Part shown: positions 1 through 8,257 of the stretch, one piece after another
How positions within the stretch are numbered: the stretch's first letter is position 1
Layout: every line of letters begins with the position of its first letter
The notes under the pieces: generated by a model
What the model saw: the letters and a program-made list of their open reading frames with translations, nothing else
Database searches by the model: none
What the model was told of the DNA's origin: nothing
Assembly (NCBI GenBank): GCA_963755375.1
Contig: CAVWKG010000016.1
Span: 1,116,001-1,180,000, forward strand
DNA: 64,000 nt
Direction of reading: 5' to 3'
DNA from: Bog-473 sp963755375
Lineage (GTDB): Bacteria > Actinomycetota > Acidimicrobiia > Acidimicrobiales > RAAP-2
Program-made: the position numbers and the translations under genes

Positions 1-497
1 AGGTGGACGTTGGACACACCGTTCAGTCGGAGGGAGGAAAGCAGGAGGCGGCAATTCTCGGAGTTCGGCTCCAGGGCAATGACCCGGCCCGTCGGTCCCA
101 CCAGCCTCGAGGCAAGCAGCGAGTAGTAGCCGAGATTGGCGCCGACATCGATGACAGTCATCCCGGGTGTGCAGTACCGCTCGAAGACGGCGGTGAGGTG
201 TGACTCGTACTGACCTGACAGCAGCCCGGGAGTGACGGCGGCGTCGGCAGCATCACACAGCAGCTCCACGCCGCCCACCGTGCAGCGCACGGCGTCCTCC
301 TCCGCCAGCTGCACCGAGAACGCCGTCGGCGCCACCTGGTGCTCGATCGTCCCGAGCATCCTGCGAATGGTCGAGACCTGCGCCAGGTCACCGGCGGCGG
401 CCTTGTCGACGTCGGGACGGAGCTCGTCTGGCAGCCTCGGGTAGAGCAGCTCCACCAGCTGCTCGTAGGTGATGCCCCGAGGAGACGGCTCCGGCAT
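1..497 (-). CDS. FkbM family methyltransferase, N-terminal part (cut by window edge)
   Basis: Reading the reverse strand gives an open frame that runs off the left edge. It contains the SAM-binding motif VIDVGANLGYYSLLASRL followed by an acidic strand end, IALEPN, as in FkbM-type methyltransferases, which O-methylate sugars or polyketides. About 105 residues precede the motif. The ATG at 497 is chosen because GGGGGC lies a few bases upstream; the frame stays open further upstream, so a longer start (GTG near 524 or beyond) is possible. The substrate cannot be inferred. Confidence 0.72.
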   Translation of the reverse strand, partial: MPEPSPRGITYEQLVELLYPRLPDELRPDVDKAAAGDLAQVSTIRRMLGTIEHQVAPTAFSVQLAEEDAVRCTVGGVELLCDAADAAVTPGLLSGQYESHLTAVFERYCTPGMTVIDVGANLGYYSLLASRLVGPTGRVIALEPNSENCRLLLSSLRLNGVSNVH

Positions 498-713
498 GGC
501 GCCCCCAAGCCCGCGCACGAGGTGATCGCGCAGGGGCTTCAGCCTGTTCTTGACGGCATCCTGCCAGCTGTCGTGCGCCTCGCCCACTTCGGCCAACGGT
601 ATCCGTAAATCGAGACGGGAGAGGGGACGCGGGGACCTCGCCCTGCTGGCTGGTGTCGCCCTCTGACGCCGAGGAGTCACACCACAGCTCGGATAGCCGG
701 ACGCCCGCGTCGC

Positions 714-719
714 TAGTCT
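714..719 (+). promoter_or_regulatory. Probable -10 box (TAGTCT) of the SRPBCC gene
   Basis: TAGTCT fits the TANNNT -10 pattern seen repeatedly in this window and lies about 30 bases before the GTG at 750, leaving room for the GGAGGA ribosome binding site. No clear -35 is seen. Confidence 0.35.
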
Positions 720-749
720 CTCGGTGAAAGAACCAACGGAGGAACCACC

Positions 750-1235
750 GTGTCCAGCGCAGATCGGATCGCCGCCAGCCGGATGGTGACGGCCAGTCCG
801 GCCGAGGTCTTCCGGATCGTCACCGACCCCGCCCTGCACGTCACGATCGACGGGTCGGGCATGCTGCAGGCGGCGCCCGATGCCCGTCGCCTGGAAGCGC
901 CCGGGGACACCTTCGAGATGGACATGGACCGGGAGCCACTCGGTGACGTCCCCATGGGCAGGTACAAGTCCCTCAATACCGTGACCAGGATCATCCCCGA
1001 CGAGCTCCTGGAGTGGAACGTGGGCGCCTACGACCGTGGCCCGTACGGTCACCTCTACGGCTGGGAGATCACCGCCGTTGGCCCAGGCGAGACCGAAGTC
1101 ACCAACTACTGCGAATGGACCAACATCCCGGAAAAGGCGCGCGAACATTTCCCGATCGTGCCCCTGGCGATGCTGGAGAAGTCGGTCGAGAATCTCGCGG
1201 CGCTCGTCTCGGGAGAGGCCCGGGGGTCAGGTTGA
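750..1235 (+). CDS. SRPBCC family protein (polyketide cyclase/dehydrase-like)
   Basis: A 161-residue protein with the START/Bet v1-like layout: an N-terminal ASPAEVFRIVTDP segment (helix after the first strand), a central beta-rich part and a C-terminal long helix (MLEKSVENLAALV). Such proteins bind hydrophobic ligands; the ligand here is unknown. The GTG start is supported by GGAGGA seven bases upstream. It stands alone, with tRNA-Arg convergent behind it. A second SRPBCC gene lies at 47036, but the two sequences are clearly different. Confidence 0.85.
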   Translation: MSSADRIAASRMVTASPAEVFRIVTDPALHVTIDGSGMLQAAPDARRLEAPGDTFEMDMDREPLGDVPMGRYKSLNTVTRIIPDELLEWNVGAYDRGPYGHLYGWEITAVGPGETEVTNYCEWTNIPEKAREHFPIVPLAMLEKSVENLAALVSGEARGSG

Positions 1236-1275
1236 AACGACCCCGAACGCGACCGTCGGGACAACCGCGGAAATT

Positions 1276-1351
1276 TGGCGCCCCCGGCAGGAATCGAACC
1301 TGCGACCATTGGATTAGAAGTCCACTGCTCTTTCCGCTGAGCTACGGGGGC
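1276..1351 (-). tRNA. tRNA-Arg (anticodon TCT), CCA encoded
   Basis: On the reverse strand the acceptor GCCCCCG pairs with CGGGGGC, the D arm is GCTC...GAGC, the anticodon loop is CTTCTAA (anticodon TCT) and the T loop is TTCGAAT. A discriminator G is followed by an encoded CCA. The first pair of the anticodon stem (G27-A43) looks mismatched; everything else pairs. Confidence 0.93.
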
Positions 1352-1474
1352 AGATAGCGCAACACAGCCTGACATAGCTGGTCGGAGGCACGAGAGCATC
1401 CACCGCCAAACCGACCCTGGCCCCGAGACTGGTGCCGAAGGACACCCAGGAGGTGTGCCACACTTATGGCCCTC

Positions 1475-1549
1475 GGTGGGCGTAGCTCAGTTGGTTAGAG
1501 CGCCAGGTTGTGGTCCTGGAGGTCGGGGGTTCGAGACCCCTCGCTCACC
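1475..1549 (+). tRNA. tRNA-His (anticodon GTG)
   Basis: The acceptor GTGGGCG pairs with CGCTCAC (one G-T), the D arm is GCTC...GAGC, the anticodon stem CCAGG/CCTGG closes the loop TTGTGGT (anticodon GTG), and the T loop is TTCGAGA. The extra 5' G (1475) can pair with discriminator C (1549), the G-1:C73 hallmark of tRNA-His. CCA is not encoded (CCG follows). Confidence 0.95.
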
Positions 1550-1623
1550 CCGAAGAAGCCGCCGTAGCCTCCAGTTGAGGGACGCGGCAGACGCATGTCG
1601 GCACGGTCGGGGGAGGTTCGAGG

Positions 1624-2412
1624 GTGAGTGCTGGGCAGGCTGGCCGGACGGTCCTCGTCACCGGCGCATCCTCGGGTATCGGCGCCGCCCTCGCGCGGGC
1701 CCTCGCTCGCCGGGGTGACGCCGTGGCACTGGTGGCCCGGCGGGCCGACCGACTCGATGCAGTGCTGGCCGACTGCCGCGCCACCTCCCCCGCCTCGGCG
1801 CGCTGGGCGGAGGACCTTGCGGATCCGGACGCGGCAGCGCGCCTGGCCCTCCAGGTCTGGGATCACTACGGCGGGCTCGACGTCGTGGTCAACAACGCCG
1901 CCGTCCCGATGCGACGTCATGTCACGCGCCTGACATTGGCCGAGGTCGAGCGGACGATGCGCATCAACTACCTCTCACCTGTGGCGATCTCGCTGGCCGT
2001 CCTGCCCCGCATGCTGGAGCGGCGCTCGGGGACGATCGTCAACGTGTCGAGCCTGGGCGGCCGGCTGGGTATCACCGCCGAGGCGGCCTACTCCGGTTCC
2101 AAGTTCGCGCTGGCGGGTTGGAGCGAGTCTCTCGCCGTCGACCTCGACCGGTCGGGCGTCTCGGTGAAGTTGATCCTCCCCGGCGCCATCGACACCGAAA
2201 TCTGGGACCAGCCGGACAACGACCCGCCGCTCTACGACGGGCCCAAGGAATCCCCCGAGAAGATCGCCGAGGCCATGATCGATGCCATCGAGAGCGAGAA
2301 GTTCGAGCACTATCTGCCCGACATGAAGGCCGTTATTGAGATGAAGACGTCGGACATCGACAGCTTCCTCGTCGGCATGCGCGCCCTGAGCGACCAGGGA
2401 GTGGACCAGTGA
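1624..2412 (+). CDS. SDR family NAD(P)-dependent oxidoreductase
   Basis: A classical short-chain dehydrogenase of 262 residues. The nucleotide-binding motif TGASSGIG is at residues 14-21, NNAA marks the strand after the cofactor fold, and the active site YSGSK (Tyr and Lys) follows the catalytic Ser in NVSSLGG. It probably interconverts a hydroxyl and a ketone. It starts with GTG and its stop overlaps the GTG of the zinc dehydrogenase at 2409 by four bases, so the two are translationally coupled and may act on the same metabolite. Confidence 0.92.
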   Translation: MSAGQAGRTVLVTGASSGIGAALARALARRGDAVALVARRADRLDAVLADCRATSPASARWAEDLADPDAAARLALQVWDHYGGLDVVVNNAAVPMRRHVTRLTLAEVERTMRINYLSPVAISLAVLPRMLERRSGTIVNVSSLGGRLGITAEAAYSGSKFALAGWSESLAVDLDRSGVSVKLILPGAIDTEIWDQPDNDPPLYDGPKESPEKIAEAMIDAIESEKFEHYLPDMKAVIEMKTSDIDSFLVGMRALSDQGVDQ

Positions 2413-3647
2413 AGGCGCTGCTGTTCGGTGCCCCGCCGGATAAGGGAGAGCTCCGGCCTACACCCGAGGACGAGCTGGAGACGATGCTCGCCGGCATCCC
2501 CTTCGGCCTGCACGACATCGACGACGCCCGACTCGTCCGTCCGGACTGGGTGGTGACGAAGCCGATCCTCTCGGGAATCTGCGGCTCGGACGCCAAGCTC
2601 GTCCTGGGCGACTTCAACACGGGCGATATCGACAACCCGATGGCCGCCTTCTCGTCCCTCCCCCACGTGCCCGGTCACGAGGTGGTGGCGGAGGTGGTCG
2701 CGCTCGGATCCGAAGCCCGCGGCCTCGATGTCGGGCAGCGTGTGGTGCTCAACCCGTGGCTGACCTGCGGGCCCCGCGGGATCGACCCGCCCTGCCCGCC
2801 GTGCCAAGCCGGTGATCTCAGCCTGTGCTGGAGCTTCACCAAGGGCGACCTCGGCCCCGGCGTCCACGTCGGCGTCATCACGACCGCACCCGGCGCATGG
2901 GCCGAGCAGCTGGCCGCGCACGACTCCATGCTGATCCCTGTGCCGGACGGCATCTCCGACGAAGCGGCCGTCCTCGCCGACCCTTTCTCCGTCTCGTTCC
3001 ACGCCATCGTGCGCCATCCCCCGCCGGCCTCAGGCCGCGTGCTGGTCTACGGTGCCGGCGCCCTCGGCCTCACCAGCGTCGCCATCCTGAGGTCCCTGTA
3101 CCCCGGCGTCGAGGTCGGGGTGGTCGCTCGCTTCGAGGCACAGCGCCAGATGGCCTTGGCCTTCGGGGCCTCCGCCGTGTTCGCCCACGAGCCCCGCCTG
3201 GCTCTCGTGGAGGCGTTGGCCGAGTGGTCGGGCGCCGTGCTCCACGCGCCGCTCGACGGGCTGCCCGTGACCCACCCGGGCCATATCGACGTCGTCTACG
3301 ACTCCATCGCCAAGGCCGAGACACTGGAGGTCGGAGTGCGCGTCCTCGCCGAACGTGGACGGCTCGTCTACACGGGCGTCGCCACTCCCGAACGGTGGGA
3401 GTCGACACCCATCTACTTCAAGGAGATCACCATCGCCGGGTCCAATGCCTTCGGAATGGAGGACTTCGAGGGTCGGCGCCAACACGCCATCGCCCACTAC
3501 CTCCAGCTGGTCGGCGATGGCCGGCTCGACATCACCCCGATGCTCACCCACCGATTCGGTCTGGAGGAATGGTGGCCCGCGCTCAAGGCGCTGGCGCGGC
3601 AGGACCAGAGCGGCGCGTTGAAGGTGGCGTTCACACCCAACGGGTGA
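2409..3647 (+). CDS. Zinc-binding alcohol dehydrogenase (MDR) family protein
   Basis: Medium-chain dehydrogenase/reductase of 412 residues with a GroES-like N-terminal half and a Rossmann C-terminal half (VLVYGAGALGLTSVAI). The catalytic zinc ligands fit Cys58 (ICGSD) and His90-Glu91 (PGHEVVAE). Four cysteines at 120, 129, 132 and 140 form a structural-zinc-like lobe with wider spacing than in classical alcohol dehydrogenases. It is the second gene of a two-gene operon with the SDR at 1624. The substrate is probably a secondary alcohol; not assigned further. Confidence 0.88.
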   Translation: MKALLFGAPPDKGELRPTPEDELETMLAGIPFGLHDIDDARLVRPDWVVTKPILSGICGSDAKLVLGDFNTGDIDNPMAAFSSLPHVPGHEVVAEVVALGSEARGLDVGQRVVLNPWLTCGPRGIDPPCPPCQAGDLSLCWSFTKGDLGPGVHVGVITTAPGAWAEQLAAHDSMLIPVPDGISDEAAVLADPFSVSFHAIVRHPPPASGRVLVYGAGALGLTSVAILRSLYPGVEVGVVARFEAQRQMALAFGASAVFAHEPRLALVEALAEWSGAVLHAPLDGLPVTHPGHIDVVYDSIAKAETLEVGVRVLAERGRLVYTGVATPERWESTPIYFKEITIAGSNAFGMEDFEGRRQHAIAHYLQLVGDGRLDITPMLTHRFGLEEWWPALKALARQDQSGALKVAFTPNG

Positions 3648-3663
3648 ACGGAACTCCGGACGG

Positions 3664-3686
3664 ACGCCGGGCTCAGGTCCCGGCGT
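3664..3686. terminator. GC-rich hairpin between convergent genes
   Basis: A perfect 8-bp stem ACGCCGGG/CCCGGCGT with a 7-base loop lies 17 bases after the stop of the zinc dehydrogenase, between convergent genes. There is no T-tract, so it is at best a GC-type terminator. Confidence 0.5.
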
Positions 3687-3948
3687 TCCTGCTCACCACC
3701 CCAACGGACTCGGTTTCGAAGCCCAGCATGGTCGTTCGAACCGGTTCTGACCGTCTCGACGTGGCTGCCCGTACTTGTGAGCTTCGAGCCGTCGTAGGCG
3801 GGAAACGGCGACCCGGCGGCCTCGCCTCCCTTCGGTTGGCGCAACAGAGGTGGGCGGACGAATTACTACACCGTTGCCCTTTGCCCGTTTGCGTGCCGGC
3901 GTGCCGGGGTGGATGCCCTCGTCAAGTTCGTGGCCGCTTGGCAGCGAG
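3687..3948. other. Intergenic stretch without a recognisable gene
   Basis: Between the convergent zinc dehydrogenase and sugar kinase. Apart from the hairpin at 3664-3686 I see no protein-like frame, tRNA or repeat; open frames crossing it have arginine- and proline-rich shadow composition. Confidence 0.5.
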
Positions 3949-5349
3949 TTAGGCGCCCGTGCCCAACTCGTGGAAGCGCTGGTAGCGCGCTGCGGCCCCG
4001 CGCACCCACGCCGGGTCGGGCTCAATGGTGCGGCCGACCGCGGACCATTGCACGGAGTCGTCGAGGGAGGTCTCGAGCCCGGCGCCCAGACGAGCGAAGT
4101 AGGCCGCGCCGAGCGCGGCGCCCTCCGGGACTGCAACGGCATCCACGGGCAAATTGGTGGCGTCAGCCACTGCGGCCATCCACGCCGTCACCCGCGAGCC
4201 GCCCCCGCTGGCCACGATACGGGTGGGCGTGACGCCGGCGCGTTCGATCATGCGCCGCACGACGAACCCGCTCGCCTCGTAAGCGGCCCGTTCGAGCGCC
4301 TCGGCACCCGAACCGATGTCGAGCCCGTAGAGGTTGGACCGCAGGGAGTGGTCCTCGAAGGGCGTGCGCTCGCCGCGGACGTAGGGCAGCCAGATCGGCA
4401 CACGCCCGGGCTCACCGAGGCGAGGCTCGAGGCGCTCGCGGCCAGGACCAGGGCGCGGTGTCCCCCGCAGCAGCTGGCGGGCCCAGTCCACGAAGAGGGC
4501 GCCGGCATTGCTCGGACCGCCGATGAGGTACCGCTCCGGTGTGGTGCTGGGATAGCTGATGAGCCCGGGTGCCACGATCCATTCGTCGCTGACCACCCAG
4601 CAGATGAGCGTCGCCCCGAAGATCACGAGCACGTCGCCCGGTTGGGTGGCGCCCGACACGATCTGGTCGCACAGGGCGTCGATGGTCCCCGCCGTGACGA
4701 TGGCGTCGCTCCCGGGCAGCGTGCCGGCGGCCTGGCCCATCGGCACGACCGTCGGCATCTGCTCCTCGGACACCCCCAGAGAACGCAACAGGTCGGCGTT
4801 CCAGCACCCGCGGGTGTGCAGCAGCCCCAACGACGCGGTGACGCCGGTATCGATCGCCGGCAGGCCAGAGATGGCATGGGTGGCCACGGCCTGGCAGGGC
4901 CAGTAGCCGCGGGCGTCGGGCACTTCGGCGGAGGCCCAGCGTAGGAAGCCTTCCGCGTCGGGCATCGTTCCCGGCAGCAGGACGGCCTCGCCCGGCGGCG
5001 TGTCACCGGGAGCCCGGCCCTCGCGGTCCCCATAGAGGAGCCCGGGCAGTACGGGCACGCCACGCTGGCTGACGGCCGTGAGGGAGGGGACCATGGAAGC
5101 GACTGCCACCCCGGCCAGCGAATTCCCATCCGCTCGGAGCTGCGCGGTCACCTGCTCGAAGGCCTTGCGGGGACCGGAGCGCCAGGCCCGCTTGGCGTCG
5201 TGGCGCAGGATGTCGGGCTCCGGAGCCACCACGCTGTGCGCCACCCGGCTGCGCGCCACAACCTGCCCGTTCTCGTCGACGGCCAGCGCCTTCACCGACG
5301 TGGTGCCCACGTCGACACCGACGGTCACGGGTCGCCCGGACGCCCTCAT
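3949..5349 (-). CDS. FGGY-family carbohydrate kinase (xylulokinase-like)
   Basis: A 466-residue ATP-dependent sugar or polyol kinase of the actin-like fold. The phosphate-1 loop VGVDVGTTSVKALAVD is at the N terminus, and the C-terminal ASGGGSRVTAWMAAVADA motif binds adenosine. It is slightly shorter than typical xylulokinases (about 490). The sugar is not identifiable. A perfect TGACAC-GC-GTGTCA palindrome ends six bases before the ATG, which suggests transcriptional control together with the acyl-CoA genes further on. There is no obvious partner transporter or isomerase nearby. Confidence 0.88.
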   Translation of the reverse strand: MRASGRPVTVGVDVGTTSVKALAVDENGQVVARSRVAHSVVAPEPDILRHDAKRAWRSGPRKAFEQVTAQLRADGNSLAGVAVASMVPSLTAVSQRGVPVLPGLLYGDREGRAPGDTPPGEAVLLPGTMPDAEGFLRWASAEVPDARGYWPCQAVATHAISGLPAIDTGVTASLGLLHTRGCWNADLLRSLGVSEEQMPTVVPMGQAAGTLPGSDAIVTAGTIDALCDQIVSGATQPGDVLVIFGATLICWVVSDEWIVAPGLISYPSTTPERYLIGGPSNAGALFVDWARQLLRGTPRPGPGRERLEPRLGEPGRVPIWLPYVRGERTPFEDHSLRSNLYGLDIGSGAEALERAAYEASGFVVRRMIERAGVTPTRIVASGGGSRVTAWMAAVADATNLPVDAVAVPEGAALGAAYFARLGAGLETSLDDSVQWSAVGRTIEPDPAWVRGAAARYQRFHELGTGA

Positions 5350-5354
5350 GAATC

Positions 5355-5368
5355 TGACACGCGTGTCA
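5355..5368. promoter_or_regulatory. TGACACNNGTGTCA operator 1 (sugar kinase)
   Basis: TGACACGCGTGTCA, a perfect 14-bp palindrome directly upstream of the FGGY kinase ATG. One of eight related palindromes in this window, all intergenic. Confidence 0.7.
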
Positions 5369-5886
5369 TGATCACGTCATTGTGTCTAGTGGGCGCGTCG
5401 GCTCGCGGGCAACCGCGCTCAGGGCTGTGACCTGCGTGATTTCCGACCACTGCCGCGGGGCTCCTGCTCGCTCTGTGCAAAATCTGCCCCAAACATTGTC
5501 AGGACGTTGCGCCCGTTCCGTCCGATCGGCTCTATCTCGACCTCAGCTCAACGGTCAGTGTGGGATATGACTGGGGGCGGCGGCCTGGGAATCCTCGCCG
5601 TGTGCCTGGCCGCCGCTCCCATACCCCTAATCCCCCGACTACAGCGGGACGTTGTGGGACCGTTGTGCAAGACCAGGCTATTTGGCCCGGTTCCCATTCG
5701 TGGGTAGCAGGATGCAGGCTGCACAACGCCACCGGAGTGGGATGCCTTGGCGAGGGGTGATCGCCACGTGTCGGAGAGAGGTGGCCGATTCAGTCCTGAA
5801 GCCGGGCTGAATCGCGGCCTGACAGCCCCTCACGTACCGATTGCCTCTGCTCGCGAGTCACCCGTCAGGGATGACGACTTTGCGAG
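5369..5886. other. Non-coding stretch with two hairpins
   Basis: About 520 bases without a supported gene. It holds an inverted repeat GGCGGCC (5579-5585) / GGCCGCC (5608-5614) and a hairpin GATTCAG (5787-5793) / CTGAATC (5807-5813) that can extend with an outer GGCC/GGCC pair. Frames here do not look like protein. It probably contains the promoters of the flanking divergent genes. Confidence 0.5.
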
Positions 5887-6138
5887 ATGACTGCTCCAGT
5901 GCGGTTGTGTGTGGGCGGGCTCGTCCTTGAATACCTCCGAGAGTTCGAGATCCTCGTGAAAGGACGACTGAGCCCGACCCTGATCGCGGCCATTGACGGA
6001 TCCGGGGTCAGCCGGTGCGACCACGGCGAGACCCACCTCGTCGGATGGGTCCCGGATCAGGCGGCCTTGCATGGCACCAGAGAAATCTTCCGGGATCTGA
6101 ACATCGAACTGGTGTCGGTCAATCCCGAGCAGGGCTGA
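5887..6138 (+). CDS. Small conserved actinobacterial-type hypothetical protein
   Basis: An 83-residue protein with balanced composition and a secondary-structure-like pattern: EILVKGRLSPTLIAAIDG, a strand-turn-strand segment THLVGWVPDQAALHG, then a helix ending RDLNIELVSVNP. I recall closely similar short unannotated actinobacterial proteins, but no function. There are no membrane segments, no signal peptide and no clear catalytic motif. It starts at the first ATG. It stands alone in a gene-poor stretch. Confidence 0.65.
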   Translation: MTAPVRLCVGGLVLEYLREFEILVKGRLSPTLIAAIDGSGVSRCDHGETHLVGWVPDQAALHGTREIFRDLNIELVSVNPEQG

Positions 6139-6185
6139 ACCTGTCGTGGACCAGATGCCCGAGCCCGGCGACCTCCTCGAGACCT

Positions 6186-6419
6186 TCAGCCCGGAGCCGG
6201 GCCGGGACGCTCAGGCAGTTTTATCTTACGGCGCCAGTAGTGCACGTACACCACATGCCAAACGTTCCGGCGCAAGCTACCGCTGCCCTCACTCACTGGA
6301 TAGGAGAACGTCGAGGTTGAAATGAGCTCCCACCCAGTCGATGCCCACGTAGCGAGGTCTTCGCTGACCGCTTTCAGGCTGTTCTCGACGCGTGAAACTT
6401 CGTACTCCCACTTGGCCAC
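6186..6419 (-). CDS. Small protein resembling DUF4177-type proteins
   Basis: About 77 residues from the GTG at 6419. The segments AKWEYEVSRVE, LATWASTGWELISTST and HVVYVHYWRR follow the pattern 'W(E)Y.v ... W...GWEL......' of DUF4177-like small proteins, whose function is unknown. The frame extends upstream to an ATG at 6506, but those extra 29 residues look non-coding, so the GTG just before AKWEYE is preferred. Assignment to the family is by eye only. Confidence 0.55.
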   Translation of the reverse strand: MAKWEYEVSRVENSLKAVSEDLATWASTGWELISTSTFSYPVSEGSGSLRRNVWHVVYVHYWRRKIKLPERPGPAPG

Positions 6420-6638
6420 CCACGAGACGCTATCTCCAGAGCACTCCCACGGACCGACGGGTGCGTTGGGTCGACGAGCACAGCGTGCGTTTACCGTCGC
6501 CCCCATGAGCCCGATGCCCCAGCCAGGCCACCGTCACCCAGGCTTCATCGTCGAGCCCATGCGGTATTGGGCGATGGTCTACGACGACACCCTTGGGGTC
6601 GGGCCACTTCGGGGCAGTCGGTCGAACTGTGCCAACAC

Positions 6639-6654
6639 TCACCCGATCGGGTGA
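6639..6654. repeat. 16-bp perfect palindrome
   Basis: TCACCCGATCGGGTGA is fully self-complementary and is followed by TTTGGGG. It could be an operator or the foot of a terminator; it lies at the left edge of the hairpin-rich gap. Confidence 0.55.
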
Positions 6655-6759
6655 TTTGGGGGCGCGGTCGATGGGCATACTCGTGGAGCACCTAACTACG
6701 TCAGTCACGTCGTCGGGGGTGTAGGGCACCCGACCTGGTTCGGGAGGATGGTGGCCACG

Positions 6760-6795
6760 ACGACAGCCCCGTCGCTTCCGGCGCGGGGCTGTTGT
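6760..6795 (+). repeat. Hairpin, 12-bp stem
   Basis: ACGACAGCCCCG (6760-6771) pairs with CGGGGCTGTTGT (6784-6795) with one G-T pair; the loop is 12 bases. No T-tract on either side. Confidence 0.7.
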
Positions 6796-6831
6796 CACCG
6801 ACGAGCGGCACCCGTCGTCGGGGGCGTGCCT

Positions 6832-6850
6832 GAGCGGAGGAGAACCGCTC
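6832..6850 (+). repeat. Hairpin with purine loop AGGAGAA
   Basis: GAGCGG/CCGCTC perfect 6-bp stem presenting an AGGAGAA loop that resembles a Shine-Dalgarno sequence. Confidence 0.5.
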
Positions 6851-6868
6851 GCGCCGGTGAGCGTTCCG

Positions 6869-6886
6869 GCCGCCCTTCGGGGCGGC
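6869..6886 (+). repeat. Hairpin with TTCG tetraloop
   Basis: GCCGCCC/GGGCGGC, a perfect 7-bp stem closed by TTCG, an exceptionally stable tetraloop in RNA (UUCG). Confidence 0.7.
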
Positions 6887-7061
6887 TGCTTCGCGTCCGA
6901 GCTCTTGCCGATTCTGAGGTTGATCCCATACTCGTGGCGAGGCCGTTACGCGCCTGCCAGACTTGAGGGCGGCACAGGGGTTTTCGCCGAGCCCCCAACG
7001 TGTGCCCACTGGACTGGCACGCGAGAGATCCCGCCATTTCTCAGCGTGCGCAGCCAGCGAG

Positions 7062-7100
7062 ACGACCCCGGCCCGTCCTATCGGACCGGGGTCGTTTTGT
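7062..7100 (+). terminator. Rho-independent terminator
   Basis: ACGACCCCGG (7062-7071) and CCGGGGTCGT (7086-7095) form a perfect 10-bp stem followed by TTTTGT. This is the clearest intrinsic terminator in the window and no protein gene precedes it on this strand, so it likely ends an RNA. Confidence 0.75.
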
Positions 7101-7212
7101 ATCAATCGGCAGTCGTCGCACTCGGGTTGAGGGTCCGTTGTTTCGCGTCTCACCCCCGTGGGTAGTGCTGCGGTGGATCCGACCGTCTGCAACGTCGGAT
7201 CACTTGGCGACG

Positions 7213-7246
7213 GCCCCCCGGACTCACTCAAGGCGCTCCGGGGGGC
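7213..7246. repeat. Hairpin, 10-bp GC stem
   Basis: GCCCCCCGGA (7213-7222) pairs perfectly with TCCGGGGGGC (7237-7246); the loop is 14 bases. No T-tract follows. Confidence 0.6.
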
Positions 7247-7472
7247 TGATCGCGTCGGGGCTCCCGATCCTCCAGGGATGGGTGACCATTCGCGACATGG
7301 TGTCTCCATCCACTTCGACGTGGCGAATTCCGTGTGTTGCTCGACGGCAGCGACATCGGATCGATCGAATCGAACCAGACGACCGAGGTGCCGATTGAGC
7401 CGGGGCATCACGTGCTGCCAGTCAATGCCAGCGGCCGGTTTGGACGGGCGGGAGTGATTCAGCCCGGCGGCA

Positions 7473-8105
7473 ATGTACGGAAACACCCCTCAGCACGACC
7501 TCCCTTCGCCCGCTGTTGAGAACAACAGTCGACTTGGCTACACAGTGAGAGTGGAACTTGAACGCTGGCCGAACGAAGCCGAGATGTTCGCCGAACTCTA
7601 TGGAGGCGCCTGGTCGAACCGAGAAAGCTGGGCCAGCCGGTGCCGACCGGAGGGCTGCGTCGTGTGCACCTCGGGGCACCCCTACGGCATCATCGCCGAC
7701 CTGAACCACACCTGGGTGACCACCGATCCCGAAGTGGCCATCTTTGGCTACGTGTGCGTCATCTCCAAGGTCCACGCAGTCGAGCCCTTCGATCTGCCCG
7801 ATCAAGGGGCGGCCTTTTGGCAGGAGGCTATGGCCGTGGCCCAGGCGGTCAACCGGCTGTATCGGCCTGTGAAGCTCAACTACGAGATTCACGGCAACAC
7901 CTTGCCCCATCTGCACATGCACCTGTTCCCCCGTCAACCAGACGACGGGTTCGTAGGTCGCCCGATCGATCTCAAAGACGTCCGGCATCGCTACAGCGAC
8001 CACGACCTCGCCAGGCTCAGATCAGCCCTCGCCCTCATCACCCCAACAGTTGAGACGAGTGCGACATTGCGGGCCGACGGGGAGCCCCGCCGTGCCGGAG
8101 GGTGA
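7473..8105 (+). CDS. HIT (histidine triad) family protein
   Basis: A nucleotide-binding hydrolase or transferase of the HIT superfamily. The triad PHLHMHLFPR (His146, His148, His150 from the ATG at 7473) is intact and preceded by the usual NYEIHGN strand. A CxxC-like pair (Cys62, Cys65) sits in the N-terminal region, as in some HIT proteins that bind zinc. The first 24 residues look weakly coding and overlap a small hairpin (7513-7528), so the true start may be GTG 7545 or 7551. It is monocistronic. The substrate is not known. Confidence 0.85.
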   Translation: MYGNTPQHDLPSPAVENNSRLGYTVRVELERWPNEAEMFAELYGGAWSNRESWASRCRPEGCVVCTSGHPYGIIADLNHTWVTTDPEVAIFGYVCVISKVHAVEPFDLPDQGAAFWQEAMAVAQAVNRLYRPVKLNYEIHGNTLPHLHMHLFPRQPDDGFVGRPIDLKDVRHRYSDHDLARLRSALALITPTVETSATLRADGEPRRAGG

Positions 8106-8257
8106 CACCCCGTCATCGGCGAAAGGGATAAAGACCGTCGTGGCAGAGGCCGATCGAGGGGCGGCGGCGGCCCACACGGGCCTGCTGGCCCCGTGTGGGT
8201 GATGGAGAAATCGGTCATTATGGACGACGCCCGCCGCGGAAGGAGAGTTCCACCGAC

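Larger units (their letters stand above)
6655..7472. other. Hairpin-rich, apparently non-coding stretch; candidate structured RNA
   Basis: About 820 bases with no protein-like frame but several strong stems: 6760-6795 (12 bp with one G-T), 6832-6850 (6 bp, loop AGGAGAA), 6869-6886 (7 bp, loop TTCG), 7062-7095 (10 bp, followed by TTTT) and 7213-7246 (10 bp). I looked for RNase P, tmRNA and SRP RNA signatures on both strands and found none. A plus-strand transcript ending at the 7062 terminator is the simplest reading. Confidence 0.4.

Noticed and set aside
6505..6654. Small plus-strand frame ending inside the 16-bp palindrome
   Set aside because: About 49 residues, of partly plausible composition but no recognisable motif and no homology evidence; not reported as a gene.
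6655..7100. RNase P RNA, tmRNA or SRP RNA
   Set aside because: GAGGAAAGTC-type (RNase P), alanine-tag/tRNA-like ends (tmRNA) and GGAAGCAGC-type (SRP) motifs were not found on either strand.
6701..7486. 261-residue open frame on the minus strand
   Set aside because: It crosses the 7062 terminator and the hairpins, has low-complexity composition and no family motif; taken as non-coding.
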